From: Halomonas sp.
GTDB taxonomy: Bacteria > Pseudomonadota > Gammaproteobacteria > Pseudomonadales > Halomonadaceae
Reading direction: 5' to 3'
DNA length: 55,440 bases
Assembly: GCF_014859505.1 (NCBI RefSeq)
Contig: NZ_JACUUD010000008.1
Location: 1 to 55,440, forward strand
The position numbers were made by a program, and so were the translations under genes. A model generated the notes under the pieces. That model had not been told where the DNA came from. It did not search any database and saw only the letters and a list, made by a program, of their open reading frames with translations. How positions within the stretch are numbered: the first letter of the stretch is position 1; every line of letters starts with the position of its first letter. This document shows, piece by piece, positions 1-9,116 of the stretch.

Positions 1-55
1 GAGTACCTGACTACGAATCAGGGGGTCGGAGGTTCGAATCCTCCCGGGCGCGCCA
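1..55 (+). tRNA. tRNA-Arg(ACG), 3' part
   Basis: The window opens inside a tRNA. The anticodon stem 6-10/18-22 closes a seven-base loop (11-17) with anticodon ACG at 13-15. It is followed by a five-base variable loop, a T-arm (28-32/40-44, loop 33-39 TTCGAAT), the 3' acceptor strand 45-51, a G discriminator and an encoded CCA at 53-55. The ACG anticodon (ICG after deamination) reads CGU/CGC/CGA arginine codons. The D-arm and 5' acceptor strand lie outside the window. Confidence 0.95.
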
Positions 56-60
56 GATTC

Positions 61-93
61 AGACCCGCCCTCCTAGGAGGGCGGGTCTTCTGC
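61..93 (+). terminator. tRNA-Arg intrinsic terminator
   Basis: A perfect 28-base palindrome (13-bp stem 61-73/76-88 around TA) starts six bases after the tRNA CCA end and is followed by TCTGCTTT. It fits a Rho-independent terminator, although the T-tract is interrupted. Confidence 0.75.
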
Positions 94-129
94 TTTCCCA
101 GGGTCGTATTGATCGCTTTTCTGCTAGCC

Positions 130-203
130 GGAGTCGCACGACCTCGTGTGTGACTCCGCGATCGTTTGAGGCGCCGTTGCTATTGCGACTGCGCCTCTTT
201 TTT
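130..203 (+). terminator. two further hairpins, second with T6 tail
   Basis: The first hairpin pairs 130-135 with 152-157. A second stem (168-174 with 191-197) is followed directly by six Ts (198-203), the usual form of a plus-strand intrinsic terminator. The two act as backup termination after the tRNA, or they end a short trailer RNA. Nothing coding is visible in 93-216. Confidence 0.5.
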
Positions 204-216
204 ATGTCGCAAGTTT

Positions 217-1206
217 TTATGCCGCAAGCCCGGTGAGCAACGCATCCAGGTTGCTGATGCGCTTGAGTCGTTCGAAACGCCGGGCGGCCTCGGGGTCCCG
301 GGCGCGCATGTGGCTCAGCCACTGCTTGATCAGCGAGCTGACCACGCGTTCGGCAAGTGTGCTACGCTGCAATGCAGCAAAGCGAGTGAGGACCTCGGCT
401 CGGGTCGCCCAGGACGTTGGTGGCAGACGCTCCCCGGTAAGCTGCCAGTGGCGGATGCGCGGGGCCAGCCAGGGGTCGGCCAGGGCGCCGCGGCCGATCA
501 TCACGTCGCGGCAGCCCGAGAGGGTGCGGGCTCGCCAGTAGTCCTCGAGGCTCCAGATGTCGCCGTTGGCGACCACCGGGATCGACAGGCGGGCGCGGAT
601 GCGCCCGATCCACTCCCAGTGGGCGGGAGGTCGGTAGCCCTCGTTGCGGGTGCGGGCGTGCACCACCAGCTGGCGGGCGCCGCCGGCCTCGGCGGCCAGG
701 GCGCAGTTCACGGCCAGACGGCGGTCGGCAAAGCCGAGTCGGAGCTTGGCGGTGACCGGGATGGCATGACCCACGGCCTCATGGACCGCTGCGACCACCG
801 CATGCACTCGTGCCGGGTCGCGCAGCAGGGAGGCGCCGCCGTCGTGGCGGTTGACCAGCTTGGCGGGACAGCCGAAATTGAGGTCCAGGCTGGTGACCCC
901 GAGGCTCAGTGCCTGGCGGGCATTGGCGGCCAGCGCTTTCGGGTCGGAGCCCAGCAGCTGCAGGTGCACCGGGACGCCTCCGGGGGTCGCGACGGCGGGG
1001 TGAAGCAGCTCCGGGCAGTGCTTGTGGAAGACGCGCGGCGGCAGGCGAGCATCGACGACCCTGACGAACTCGGTCACCGTCCAGTCGAACCCCGATTGTC
1101 GGGTCAGCAGGTCCCGGGTGTGGGCATCGATGACGCCCTCCATCGGCGCCAGGCCGAGCCGCCCCGGCGGTTCCTGTAGTAAATTAACAACGCTGACTTC
1201 CACCAT
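217..1206 (-). CDS. dusC: tRNA-dihydrouridine(16) synthase DusC
   Basis: Flavin-dependent reductase that makes dihydrouridine at position 16 of the tRNA D-loop, using NADPH and FMN. The N-terminal LAPMEGV...TEFVRV, the LGSDP stretch, the catalytic-Cys segment LNFGCPAKLVN (about residue 112), the HARTRNEGY segment, NGDIW and IGRGAL follow DusC along its length, and the C-terminal helical recognition domain ends with an IKQWLSHMR-type segment. The length (about 329 aa) fits the family. I start at the ATG at 1206 (MVEVSVV); a TTG eight codons upstream at 1230 is possible but adds no family residues. Single gene, divergent from oadG. Confidence 0.93.
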   Translation of the reverse strand: MVEVSVVNLLQEPPGRLGLAPMEGVIDAHTRDLLTRQSGFDWTVTEFVRVVDARLPPRVFHKHCPELLHPAVATPGGVPVHLQLLGSDPKALAANARQALSLGVTSLDLNFGCPAKLVNRHDGGASLLRDPARVHAVVAAVHEAVGHAIPVTAKLRLGFADRRLAVNCALAAEAGGARQLVVHARTRNEGYRPPAHWEWIGRIRARLSIPVVANGDIWSLEDYWRARTLSGCRDVMIGRGALADPWLAPRIRHWQLTGERLPPTSWATRAEVLTRFAALQRSTLAERVVSSLIKQWLSHMRARDPEAARRFERLKRISNLDALLTGLAA

Positions 1207-1220
1207 GACACCATTGCAAT

Positions 1221-1230
1221 TTGTCGACAA
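1221..1230. promoter_or_regulatory. palindromic operator candidate between dusC and oadG
   Basis: TTGTCGACAA is a perfect 10-bp palindrome in the short divergent region, about 90 bases upstream of oadG, with an AT-richer TTATAGCATC stretch (1240-1249) next to it. It resembles TNGT-N-ACNA operators of FadR-type GntR regulators. No regulator gene is adjacent, so the assignment is only a suggestion. Confidence 0.3.
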
Positions 1231-1322
1231 TCTGGCAGGTTATAGCATCAGAAAAATTGCGCAAGGCGCCATGTTGTTGAGTGATCTCTGCATGGTGGCT
1301 CAAGATCACACGGAGGCACCAC

Positions 1323-1577
1323 ATGCGGGATTTCGAGCTGCTGGAGGAAGGCCTGACCCTGATGGCCCTGGGCATGGGCTTCGTTTTTGTTTTTCTTACC
1401 GTTCTGGTGATGACCATCACCCTGATGTCGCTACTTCTCCGCCGCTTCGCTCCCGAACCGGTCGAGCAGGCCGCCACCGGTGCCGCCCGCCCGCCGGCGC
1501 CTGCCCAGCAGGACGCTGAGTTGATGGCGGTGATCGGCGCCGCCCTGCATCGCTATCGCCAGCGCCATCGTCGCTGA
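1323..1577 (+). CDS. oadG: oxaloacetate decarboxylase gamma subunit
   Basis: Small (84 aa) membrane subunit of the Na+-translocating oxaloacetate decarboxylase. It anchors the alpha subunit to the beta subunit and helps assemble the complex. The protein has one hydrophobic segment (about residues 12-35, [18 protein letters not shown]) followed by a Pro/Ala-rich cytoplasmic tail ending in HRYRQRHRR, typical of OadG. The ATG at 1323 is preceded by GGAGG at a good distance; upstream codons in the same frame lack hydrophobic or conserved content. First gene of oadG-oadA-oadB, 56 nt before oadA. Confidence 0.88.
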   Translation: MRDFELLEEGLTLMALGMGFVFVFLTVLVMTITLMSLLLRRFAPEPVEQAATGAARPPAPAQQDAELMAVIGAALHRYRQRHRR

Positions 1578-1633
1578 TACGCCCCTCTTTCTTTCACCTC
1601 ATCCAACTCCTAAAAAAATACAGGGCCCCTTCC

Positions 1634-3469
1634 ATGACTGACACCGCTCGCCCGCTCGGCATCACCGACGTCGTCCTGCGTGATGCCCACCAGTCGCTGT
1701 TCGCCACGCGCATGCGCCTGGACGACATGCTGCCCATCGCCGAGAAGCTCGACCGCGTCGGCTTCTGGTCGCTGGAATCCTGGGGGGGCGCCACCTTCGA
1801 CGCCTGCATCCGCTATCTGGGCGAGGATCCCTGGGAACGCATCCGCGAGCTCAAGGCGGCCATGCCCAACACCCCCCAGCAGATGCTGCTGCGCGGCCAG
1901 AACCTGCTGGGCTATCGCCACTACGGCGATGACGTGGTGGACAGGTTCGTCGAGCGCGCCAGGACCAACGGCGTCGACGTGTTCCGCGTGTTCGATGCCA
2001 TGAACGACCCCCGCAACCTGGAGCGCGCCATCCAGGCGGTGCGCAACGTCGAGGGCCATGCCCAGGGCACGCTCTCCTATACAGTGAGCCCGGTGCACAC
2101 GCTGGACGGCTGGGTCGAGCTCGGCAAGACCATCGCCGCCATGGGCGCCGACTCGCTCTGCATCAAGGACATGGCCGGCCTGCTCAAGCCCTACGACGCC
2201 TTCGAGCTGGTCACCAAGCTCAAGGCCGCGGTGGACATCCCGATCCACATGCAGTGCCACGCCACCACCGGCCTCTCCACCTCCACCATCGTCAAGGCCG
2301 CCGAGGCGGGCATCGACAACGTCGACACCGCCATCTCCTCGATGTCCATGACCTACGGCCACAGCCCCACCGAGTCGGTGGTGGCGATCCTGGCGGGCAC
2401 CGAGCGCGACACCGGCCTGGACCTCGAGCTGCTCGAGGAGATCGCCGCCTACTTCCGCGAGGTGCGCAAGAAGTACGCCGCCTTCGAGGGCTCGCTGAGA
2501 GGCATCGATTCGCGCATCCTGATCGCCCAGGTGCCGGGCGGCATGCTCACCAACATGGAAGGCCAGCTCAAGGAGCAGGGCGCCGCCGACAAGCTCGACG
2601 ACGTCCTCCAGGAGATCCCCAGGGTGCGCGAGGACCTGGGCTTCATCCCGCTGGTCACCCCGACGTCCCAGATCGTCGGCACCCAGGCGGTGATGAACGT
2701 GATGATGGGTGAGCGCTACAAGTCCATCTCCAAGGAGGTCCAGGCACTGCTCAAGGGCGAGTATGGCGCCGCACCGGCCGAGCTCAACAAGGAGTTGCAG
2801 GCCCGCGTACTGGAGGGCAAGGCGCCCATCATCTGTCGCCCCGCCGACCTGCTCGAGGCGGAGATGGACAGGCTCGCCGCCGAGCTCAAGGAAAAGGCCA
2901 AGGCGGATGGTATACGCCTGGCCGAGGGGGAGCGCGAGATCGATGACGTGCTCACCTATGCGTTGTTCCCGCAGATCGGCCTGAAGTTCCTCAAGAATCG
3001 CGACAACCCCGACGCCTTCGAGCCGGCGCCCCAGGCGCCCGAGAAGGACGCCGCCGAGGCAACCGCCAACCTGCCAGCGAAGGCGCCTGCCAGGGCGCCT
3101 GCCGTCAGCGGTGGCGCACCGGTCGGGCCCGAGACCTATACCGTCAAGGTCAACGGCAAGGCCTACGTGGTCGAGGTCGCCGAGGGAGGCGAGATCGCCG
3201 ACGTCCAGGCGCAGGAGGGCGATACTCAGCCTGCCGCCGAGGCCGCGCCGGCCGCTACCGGAGAGGTGATCAGTGCGCCGCTGGCCGGCAATATCTTCAA
3301 GGTCAACGTACGCCCTGGCGATGCCGTCAAGGAGGGTGATGTGGTGATCATCCTCGAGGCGATGAAGATGGAGACCGAGGTGCGCTCGGCTAGTGCCGGC
3401 ACCGTCTCCGCCGTCAAGGTCGGTGAGGGCGACAGCGTCGCCGTCGGCGACGTGCTCATCGAGCTCTAA
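1634..3469 (+). CDS. oadA: oxaloacetate decarboxylase alpha subunit, biotin-dependent
   Basis: The carboxyltransferase subunit moves the C4 carboxyl of oxaloacetate to biotin and releases pyruvate. The N-terminal HMGL-like/TIM-barrel domain begins with [15 protein letters not shown] and contains the metal-binding MQCHATTG segment (about residues 205-212). The conserved PYC/OadA domain follows to about residue 470, then an Ala/Pro/Glu-rich flexible linker, and a biotinyl domain with EAMKMETE in which Lys578 is the biotinylation site. At 611 aa it is full length. Frame and gene order with oadG and oadB separate it from pyruvate carboxylase subunit B. Confidence 0.95.
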   Translation: MTDTARPLGITDVVLRDAHQSLFATRMRLDDMLPIAEKLDRVGFWSLESWGGATFDACIRYLGEDPWERIRELKAAMPNTPQQMLLRGQNLLGYRHYGDDVVDRFVERARTNGVDVFRVFDAMNDPRNLERAIQAVRNVEGHAQGTLSYTVSPVHTLDGWVELGKTIAAMGADSLCIKDMAGLLKPYDAFELVTKLKAAVDIPIHMQCHATTGLSTSTIVKAAEAGIDNVDTAISSMSMTYGHSPTESVVAILAGTERDTGLDLELLEEIAAYFREVRKKYAAFEGSLRGIDSRILIAQVPGGMLTNMEGQLKEQGAADKLDDVLQEIPRVREDLGFIPLVTPTSQIVGTQAVMNVMMGERYKSISKEVQALLKGEYGAAPAELNKELQARVLEGKAPIICRPADLLEAEMDRLAAELKEKAKADGIRLAEGEREIDDVLTYALFPQIGLKFLKNRDNPDAFEPAPQAPEKDAAEATANLPAKAPARAPAVSGGAPVGPETYTVKVNGKAYVVEVAEGGEIADVQAQEGDTQPAAEAAPAATGEVISAPLAGNIFKVNVRPGDAVKEGDVVIILEAMKMETEVRSASAGTVSAVKVGEGDSVAVGDVLIEL

Positions 3470-3479
3470 GGGCCTCCTC

Positions 3480-4802
3480 ATGGAAAAGCTGGTAACCCTC
3501 TGGTATGGGTCGGGGGCCTACAACCTGACCCTCGGCCAGGCCGTGATGATCGTGGTGGGCATGGTGCTGCTGTACCTGGCCATTGCCAAGAAGTTCGAAC
3601 CGTTGCTGCTGGTGCCGATCGGCTTCGGCGGCATCCTGGCCAACATCCCCGAAGCGGGGCTGGCCATCTCGGCGCTCGATCAGGCCATCGAGGTGGCGCG
3701 CCCGGCGGTGCTCCAGCAGATGGCCAGTGCCCTGGGCGCGACCCTGGATCCGCTGGCCGCCGAAGAGACGTGGCGGGCCACCCTCAAGGCGCTGGTGGAT
3801 GAGGGTCCCTCGCCCGATCAGCTGCGTGGGGCCCATGATGTGGCGGTCAACGTCGGCTACGGCGACGGCCTGCTCTACGTCTTCTACAAGGTCGCGGTGG
3901 AGTCGGGGATCGCCCCGCTGATCATCTTCATGGGCGTGGGGGCGATGACCGATTTCGGCCCGCTGCTGGCCAACCCGCGTACCCTCTTTCTGGGCGCGGC
4001 GGCACAGTTCGGCATCTTCGCCACCCTGTTCGGGGCGGTGGGCATGTCGGCCATGGGCTGGATGGACTTCTCCCTCGAGCAGTCCGCGGCCATCGGCATC
4101 ATCGGCGGTGCCGACGGCCCCACCTCGATCTATGTGTCGAGCATGCTGGCCCCGGAGCTGCTGGGGGCGATCGCCGTTGCCGCTTACGCTTACATGGCGC
4201 TGGTGCCCATGATCCAGCCGCCGATCATGAAGCTGCTGACCACCAGGCGTGAGCGCGAGATCACCATGACCCAGCTGCGTCCGGTGTCGAAGCTCGAGAA
4301 GATCGTCTTCCCGCTGGCCCTGCTGGTCCTGGTGGCGCTGTTCCTGCCGGATGCCGCGCCGCTGCTCGGCATGTTCTGCTTCGGCAATCTGATGCGCGAG
4401 TGCGGGGTGGTGGAGCGCCTGACCGATACCGCCCAGAACGCCCTGATCAACATCGTCACCATCGTGCTGGGCCTGGCCGTGGGGTCCAAGTTGATGGCCG
4501 AGAGCTTCCTGGCCCTCGAGACGCTCGGCATCATGGCGCTGGGCATGGTGGCCTTCGCCATCGGTACCGCGGCCGGGATCCTGATGGCCAAGCTGATGAA
4601 CGTGATGAGCAAGATGCCGATCAATCCGCTGATCGGCGCCGCCGGCGTCTCCGCGGTGCCCATGGCGGCGCGTGTCGCCAACAAGGTCGGGCTGGAGTCC
4701 AACCCCCACAACTTCCTGCTGATGCACGCCATGGGGCCCAATGTGGCCGGGGTGATCGGCTCGGCGGTGGCCGCGGGGGTGATGATCAAGTACCTGGGCT
4801 GA
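3480..4802 (+). CDS. oadB: oxaloacetate decarboxylase beta subunit, sodium pump
   Basis: Integral membrane subunit that decarboxylates carboxybiotin and couples this to Na+ export. The protein (440 aa) has many hydrophobic segments and the family's diagnostic stretches: FGGILANIP, the [18 protein letters not shown] block, [13 protein letters not shown] carrying the essential Asp, [18 protein letters not shown] and [18 protein letters not shown]. The ATG at 3480 lies 10 nt after the oadA stop and the sequence [12 protein letters not shown] starts like other OadB proteins, so earlier in-frame codons inside oadA are not used. A Na+ pump fits a salt-loving host. Confidence 0.95.
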   Translation: MEKLVTLWYGSGAYNLTLGQAVMIVVGMVLLYLAIAKKFEPLLLVPIGFGGILANIPEAGLAISALDQAIEVARPAVLQQMASALGATLDPLAAEETWRATLKALVDEGPSPDQLRGAHDVAVNVGYGDGLLYVFYKVAVESGIAPLIIFMGVGAMTDFGPLLANPRTLFLGAAAQFGIFATLFGAVGMSAMGWMDFSLEQSAAIGIIGGADGPTSIYVSSMLAPELLGAIAVAAYAYMALVPMIQPPIMKLLTTRREREITMTQLRPVSKLEKIVFPLALLVLVALFLPDAAPLLGMFCFGNLMRECGVVERLTDTAQNALINIVTIVLGLAVGSKLMAESFLALETLGIMALGMVAFAIGTAAGILMAKLMNVMSKMPINPLIGAAGVSAVPMAARVANKVGLESNPHNFLLMHAMGPNVAGVIGSAVAAGVMIKYLG

Positions 4803-4825
4803 GGCTCACCGGTACCGTCACGCAA

Positions 4826-4850
4826 ACGGCGCCCCGCGGGGCGCCGTCTG
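4826..4850. terminator. terminator between oadB and yigZ
   Basis: A perfect 22-base GC-rich palindrome (11-bp arms 4826-4836/4837-4847) lies between the convergent oadB and yigZ genes. It can serve both directions. The T-tail is weak (CTGTGTGT). Confidence 0.65.
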
Positions 4851-4879
4851 TGTGTCGACTCTGTCGGTTCGTGGGGGCG

Positions 4880-5497
4880 TCACTCGTCGAGCAGTGCCAG
4901 CCGCCCGCGCAGCCGCGACTCCAGCTCACCGAGATCCACCGGGGTGTCGCTGGGCCAGCCCACGCGCAGGGTCACGCCCTCGGCGGCGTAGTCGGCGGCC
5001 TCCACGGGGATCTCGTGCTCGCCCAGCCAGGCCCGAGCCTCGGCCTCGCCGGCGAAGTCGACCTTCAGCCGCAGGGGCGTTCGCTCCACCACCTGGCGAT
5101 GCGGCAGGGCATCCAGGCCCTGGGCGACCGCCTGGGCATAGGCGCGGGCCAGCCCGCCGGTGCCCAGCTTGGTACCGCCAAAGTAGCGGGTCACCACGCA
5201 GCCCACCTGGCCGAGCCCCGAGCCCTCCAGCACGCGGTACATGGGCCGCCCGGCGGTGCCGCCGGGTTCGCCGTCGTCCGAGTAGCCGATGGCGGCCTGT
5301 TCGCCGGGAGGGCCGGCGATGAAGGCGGTGCAGTGGTGGCTGGCATTGGGGTGGCGTCGCCGTGCCTCGGCCAGCAGGGCCTCGAAGGCGGCCACGTCGG
5401 GGGCGTGGCACAGCCAGGTGATGAAGCGGCTCTTCTCCACCTCCAGCTCGCTTTCCTGCCATTCGTCCGGGGGGAGGTCGGGGACGGGGTAGCGCAT
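4880..5497 (-). CDS. yigZ: YigZ/IMPACT family protein
   Basis: 205 aa. The UPF0029 N-terminal domain contains the family signature GYSDDGEPGGTAGRPM and the following VTRYFGGTKLGTGGLARAYAQA block. A ferredoxin-like C-terminal domain follows. E. coli YigZ and eukaryotic IMPACT share this fold; the biochemical role is not settled. The ATG at 5497 overlaps the stop of the upstream UmuD-like gene by one base (TGATG), so the two are translationally coupled and the gene should be transcribed from the LexA-controlled promoter at about 6020. Confidence 0.9.
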   Translation of the reverse strand: MRYPVPDLPPDEWQESELEVEKSRFITWLCHAPDVAAFEALLAEARRRHPNASHHCTAFIAGPPGEQAAIGYSDDGEPGGTAGRPMYRVLEGSGLGQVGCVVTRYFGGTKLGTGGLARAYAQAVAQGLDALPHRQVVERTPLRLKVDFAGEAEARAWLGEHEIPVEAADYAAEGVTLRVGWPSDTPVDLGELESRLRGRLALLDE

Positions 5498-5982
5498 CAG
5501 GCGGCCAGTTCCTCCTGGCGCACCACGCCCATCACCAGCCCCAGCACCTGGATATCGCTGTTCTTCAGGTAGATCGGTGCCATGCGTTCGTTGGCGGGCT
5601 GCAGGCGCACCCCGGACTTCTCGATGTAGAGCTTCTTCAGGGTGACCTCCTGGTTGTTGATCATCACCACGGCAGTCTCGCCGTTCTCGGCGCTCTCCTG
5701 ACGCTCGATGATGATCACATCCCCGTCGAAGATGTTGCAATCGACCATGGAGTTGCCGCGCACCCGCAGGGCGTAGGTGTTGCGGCGCACCATGCGTCCG
5801 GGGACCCGGATACTGGCGCTGTCCAGGCAGGCCTCGATGGGCAGCCCTGCCGAGACGCTGCCGAGCAGCGCCACCTCGACCAGATGGTCGTCGGCGGCGT
5901 CCGCGCCGTCGAGCAGGGCCCAGGCCTCGGCCAGGGGAAGGTTGGGGCGGCGAAGAAGGTACCGGGGGTTGACCTCGGGCAT
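5497..5982 (-). CDS. umuD: UmuD-like S24 (LexA-type) autoprotease
   Basis: 161 aa. There is no helix-turn-helix domain, so this is not LexA itself. A roughly 45-residue N-terminal arm leads to a LexA/UmuD-type Ala-Gly cleavage site (A45-G46, in SVSAGLP). The peptidase S24 fold follows, with the catalytic Ser78 in RGNSMVD and Lys116 in EVTLKKLY. In the family, RecA* stimulates self-cleavage, and UmuD' then joins the error-prone polymerase UmuC or related polymerases. Here no umuC is adjacent; yigZ is the downstream partner. The ATG at 5982 has AGGAG at good spacing. A consensus SOS box lies 39 nt upstream. The symbol reflects the domain architecture only. Confidence 0.8.
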   Translation of the reverse strand: MPEVNPRYLLRRPNLPLAEAWALLDGADAADDHLVEVALLGSVSAGLPIEACLDSASIRVPGRMVRRNTYALRVRGNSMVDCNIFDGDVIIIERQESAENGETAVVMINNQEVTLKKLYIEKSGVRLQPANERMAPIYLKNSDIQVLGLVMGVVRQEELAA

Positions 5983-6018
5983 GGCGTGGGTCTCCTGTCG
6001 TCAGCCTTGTCGGCCGGA

Positions 6019-6038
6019 TACTGTTGGCATATACAGTA
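6019..6038 (-). promoter_or_regulatory. LexA (SOS) box
   Basis: TACTGTTGGCATATACAGTA matches the gammaproteobacterial LexA consensus TACTGT-N8-ACAGTA in every fixed position (core CTGT 6021-6024, ACAG 6033-6036). It sits 39 nt upstream of the UmuD-like start codon, where a LexA-repressed promoter would be. It also lies 160 nt upstream of ccmA, but at a distance unlikely to matter there. Confidence 0.88.
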
Positions 6039-6198
6039 TCTGGAAAGGATAGCAGGGGTGGCCGATCACGCAAGGAGAGACCATCGTCGCAAGGCTTCAC
6101 TCGGGTCAACCGCGACCGGCTGACGCAGCCACGAATCTGGCGGGAAAACCGCTTTCCGTGTAGAGTCTCGAGCCAAATTACCCATCCCGGAGTGTGCC

Positions 6199-6846
6199 TT
6201 GACCCTGAGCCTGCAAGCCCGAAAGCTGGCCTGCGAACGGGATGATCGCTGGCTCTTCGAGGATCTCGATCTGGACATCCAGGCGGGCGAGATCGTGCGC
6301 ATCGAGGGCCCGAACGGCAGCGGCAAGACCACGCTGCTCAAGATCCTCTCTGGCCAGCTGGCCGACTATCAGGGCGAGCTTTACTGGAACGGTGCGCCGA
6401 TGCGAGAAGCTCGCCAGGCCTTCCTGGAGAGCCTGCTCTATCTGGGCCACGCCCCGGGGGTGAAGGGTGCCCTGACACCGCTGGAGAACCTGACCTGGTA
6501 CCAGGCCCTGGCCGGTCAGCGCGACAACGAGGCGGCACGCCTGGCGGCGTTGGAGTCCGTGGGGCTGGTGGGTTTCGAGGACGTGCCGGCCGGACAGCTC
6601 TCGGCCGGTCAGCAGCGCCGTGTGGCCCTGGCGCGGCTGGAGCTGACGCCTCGGCCCCTCTGGGTGCTGGACGAGCCCTTTACCGCCATCGACCGGGACG
6701 GCGTGGCGGCATTGGAGGAGCGGTTGATCGTGCATGCCCGCGCCGGTGGTTGCGTGCTGGTCACCACCCATCATGAGCTCAGGAATACCGACGAGCTGCG
6801 CCGGGTGCACCTGGGGAGAGGAGGGCAGTCCCATGGCGGGTTCTGA
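6199..6846 (+). CDS. ccmA: heme exporter ATP-binding protein CcmA
   Basis: ATPase of the CcmABCD complex, which releases holo-CcmE from the CcmC-CcmD complex during System I cytochrome c maturation. The protein (215 aa) has Walker A GPNGSGKT (37-44), the ABC signature LSAGQQRRVALARL (about 134-147), Walker B LWVLDEPF and the switch His in VTTHHEL. The start is a TTG at 6199 with GGAG upstream; no in-frame ATG or GTG precedes it. First gene of ccmABCDEFGHI; it overlaps ccmB by 14 nt. Confidence 0.94.
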   Translation: MTLSLQARKLACERDDRWLFEDLDLDIQAGEIVRIEGPNGSGKTTLLKILSGQLADYQGELYWNGAPMREARQAFLESLLYLGHAPGVKGALTPLENLTWYQALAGQRDNEAARLAALESVGLVGFEDVPAGQLSAGQQRRVALARLELTPRPLWVLDEPFTAIDRDGVAALEERLIVHARAGGCVLVTTHHELRNTDELRRVHLGRGGQSHGGF

Positions 6847-7576
6847 GACTCGGCTGGTCGCCGGGGAGGGGCGCGGCGTGTCGCGGCGGGAACCTCGCAG
6901 CGGCCTGGCGGTCGCACTGTGGGCGACACTCAAGCGCGATCTGTTGCTGCTGATGCGCCGGCGCAGCGAGGTACTCAATCCCCTGGTGTTCTTTGCGCTG
7001 GTGATCACCCTGTTTCCGATCGGTATCTCGCCGGATCCGCAGCTGCTCGCCACCATCGCGCCGGGACTGCTGTGGGTGGCGGCGCTGCTGGCGGCGCTGC
7101 TCTCTCTGGACAGCCTGTTTCGCGGCGACTACGACGACGGTTCCCTCGAGCAGCTGCTGCTGACGCCGCAGCCGCTGCCGATGCTGGCGCTGGCCAAGGT
7201 GACGGTTCACTGGCTGCTGACCGGCCTGCCTCTGGCACTCATGGCGCCGGTGCTGGGCATCATGCTGTCGCTGCCCGCCGGCAGCTACCTGGTGCTGGCG
7301 TTCTCGCTGGTGTTGGGTACGGCCAGCCTGAGCCTGATCGGTGCCATCGGCGCGGCCCTCACCGTGGGGCTCTCACGGGGGGGTGTGCTGCTGTCGCTGC
7401 TGGTGCTGCCGCTCTACATTCCAGTGCTGATCTTCGGCGCCGGCGCGGTACAGGCGGGTATCGTCGGCGATGGGGCGGCGGCTCACCTGGCGATCCTGGG
7501 GGCCCTGCTGGCCCTGGCGCTGATGCTGGCACCCTGGGCTATCGCGGCATCACTGCGCATCAGTATCAACGGTTGA
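6833..7576 (+). CDS. ccmB: heme exporter membrane protein CcmB
   Basis: Membrane partner of CcmA with six predicted transmembrane segments. It begins with an Arg-rich cytoplasmic part, [14 protein letters not shown], and the [21 protein letters not shown] loop is diagnostic of CcmB. At 247 aa it is about 25 residues longer than usual at the N terminus; the ATG at 6833 has a strong GGAGAGGAGGG upstream, and a GTG further in (near 6878) would give the canonical length. Lies inside the 3' end of ccmA, so translation is coupled. Confidence 0.92.
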   Translation: MAGSETRLVAGEGRGVSRREPRSGLAVALWATLKRDLLLLMRRRSEVLNPLVFFALVITLFPIGISPDPQLLATIAPGLLWVAALLAALLSLDSLFRGDYDDGSLEQLLLTPQPLPMLALAKVTVHWLLTGLPLALMAPVLGIMLSLPAGSYLVLAFSLVLGTASLSLIGAIGAALTVGLSRGGVLLSLLVLPLYIPVLIFGAGAVQAGIVGDGAAAHLAILGALLALALMLAPWAIAASLRISING

Positions 7577-7589
7577 GAGGTGGACAGGC

Positions 7590-8330
7590 ATGTGGGCCTT
7601 TATTAACAAGTTGCGTTCCCCCAAGTGGTTCTATGCCATTGGTGCCAGGCTGCAGCCGTTCTTCTGGGTCGCCGCGGCGGCACTGATCCTGGTCGGTACG
7701 GTCTGGGGTCTCGCCTTCGCCCCGGCCGACTACCAGCAGGGCAACAGCTTCCGCATCATCTATGTGCACGTGCCGGCGGCCTTCCTGGCCCAGTCGATCT
7801 TCGTCAGCATGGCGATGTGTGGCCTGGTCTACATGGTCTGGAAGATCAAGGTGGCCGACATGGCCGCCGCCATGATGGCGCCGCTGGGTGCTGCCATGAC
7901 CTTCGTGTCGCTCTTCTCGGGAGCCGTCTGGGGCGTGCCCACCTGGGGCACCTGGTGGATGTGGGATGCGCGTCTGACCTCGATGCTGATCTTGCTCTTC
8001 CTCTTCCTGGGGGTGATCGCCCTGCGCGGCGCCTTCTCGAGCCGCGACAGCGCCTCCCGGGCGGCCTCGGTGCTGGCCATGGTGGGGGTCATCAACATCC
8101 CGATCATCAAGTACTCGGTGGACTGGTGGTATACCCTCCACCAGCCGGCCACCTTTTCCATTACCGGACGCGCCGCCATGCCGATGGAGATGTGGGCGCC
8201 GCTGCTGATCATGGTGCTGGGGTTCTACAGCTTCTTTATCGCCCTGACCCTGATGAGGACCCGCAGCGAGATCCTGCGCCGAGAGTCCAACAAGCGCTGG
8301 GTGCGTGACCTGGCCGGGGAGAAGCGCTGA
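7590..8330 (+). CDS. ccmC: heme exporter/handling protein CcmC
   Basis: Loads heme onto CcmE in the periplasm. The protein (246 aa) has six transmembrane segments, the tryptophan-rich WWD motif [17 protein letters not shown] (about 115-130) that binds heme, and the two flanking heme-ligand histidines His60 (IIYVHVPAA) and His184 (YTLHQPA). It follows ccmB by 13 nt and its TGA shares a base with the ccmD ATG (TGATG). Confidence 0.95.
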   Translation: MWAFINKLRSPKWFYAIGARLQPFFWVAAAALILVGTVWGLAFAPADYQQGNSFRIIYVHVPAAFLAQSIFVSMAMCGLVYMVWKIKVADMAAAMMAPLGAAMTFVSLFSGAVWGVPTWGTWWMWDARLTSMLILLFLFLGVIALRGAFSSRDSASRAASVLAMVGVINIPIIKYSVDWWYTLHQPATFSITGRAAMPMEMWAPLLIMVLGFYSFFIALTLMRTRSEILRRESNKRWVRDLAGEKR

Positions 8331-8569
8331 TGGCCTTCGAGTCCTTCAATGAATTCATTGCCATGGGGGGGCATGCCCCCTACGTCTGGGCCGCCTGGGG
8401 GGTGACCGGCGCACTGCTGGTGGCGGTCGTCCTGCATGCCCGGGCCGAACGGCGCCTGCTGCTGCGCAACCTTCAGCGCCGGGTGCGGCGCGAGGAGCGC
8501 CAGGGTGCCAATCGGGGCGAGATGGCTGGAGTTTCACATCAAACGGGTGGTAATCACCATGACACTTAG
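8330..8569 (+). CDS. ccmD: heme exporter accessory protein CcmD
   Basis: Small membrane protein (79 aa) that stabilises the CcmC-CcmE heme complex. It has the characteristic N-terminal FNEFIAMGGHAPYVWAAW followed by one membrane helix and a basic cytoplasmic tail. The start overlaps the ccmC stop and its last 11 nt overlap ccmE. Confidence 0.9.
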   Translation: MAFESFNEFIAMGGHAPYVWAAWGVTGALLVAVVLHARAERRLLLRNLQRRVRREERQGANRGEMAGVSHQTGGNHHDT

Positions 8570-9104
8570 CCTGACACCGAAGCGCAAGCAGAAGCTCTAC
8601 GTTATTCTGGGGCTGGTCGCCCTGGCGGCCATCGCTGTGGGGCTGACCCTCTATGCCCTGCGCGCCAACATCAACCTCTTCTTCAGTCCGGTGCAGATCG
8701 CCGCCGGCGAGGCGCCCATCGAGCGCCAGATTCGTGCCGGCGGCATGGTCAAGGAGGGCACGGTGGCCCGCAACCCCGACAGCCTCGACGTGGAGTTTAC
8801 CGTCACCGACTACGTCGACGACCTGCGCGTCCACTACAGCGGCATCCTGCCCGACCTGTTCCGCGAGGGGCAGGGCGTGGTGGTGGTCGGCCAACTGCAG
8901 CACGACGGCTACCTCAAGGCTGACCAGGTGCTGGCCCGCCACGACGAGAACTACATGCCGCCGGAGGTGGCCCAGGCCCTGGAAGAGGCCGGCTACAAGC
9001 CCGAGGACTTCCAGCAGAAGGCCGCCGAGGTGGCCAAGCGCCTGGAAGCCGGAGAAGGTGCCGGTGCTGAGAGCGGCGCCGGTCCCACCAGCAGTTCGTA
9101 CTGA
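8559..9104 (+). CDS. ccmE: periplasmic heme chaperone CcmE
   Basis: Carries heme covalently from CcmC to CcmF. The protein (181 aa) has a basic N terminus and a single anchor helix (about 13-35) ending before LFFSPVQIAAGEAP, then an OB-fold beta-barrel. The heme-attaching His128 and axial Tyr132 lie in VLARHDENYMPPEV, exactly as in the family. A Glu/Ala-rich tail of about 45 residues follows. The ATG at 8559 gives the normal MTLSLTPKRKQK start; upstream in-frame sequence lies in ccmD. Confidence 0.95.
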   Translation: MTLSLTPKRKQKLYVILGLVALAAIAVGLTLYALRANINLFFSPVQIAAGEAPIERQIRAGGMVKEGTVARNPDSLDVEFTVTDYVDDLRVHYSGILPDLFREGQGVVVVGQLQHDGYLKADQVLARHDENYMPPEVAQALEEAGYKPEDFQQKAAEVAKRLEAGEGAGAESGAGPTSSSY

Positions 9105-9116
9105 CCAGGAGTGCCC

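Noticed and set aside
166..1179. Long plus-strand open frame opposite dusC
   Set aside because: Antisense shadow of dusC; no ribosome site and a composition of Gly/Ala/Arg/His typical of GC-rich shadows.
1610..3481. 623-codon minus-strand frame opposite oadA
   Set aside because: Exact antisense of oadA; His/Asp/Gly/Leu-rich shadow with no recognisable domain.
5497..5982. LexA repressor
   Set aside because: The protease half fits, but there is no N-terminal winged helix-turn-helix, so it cannot be LexA.
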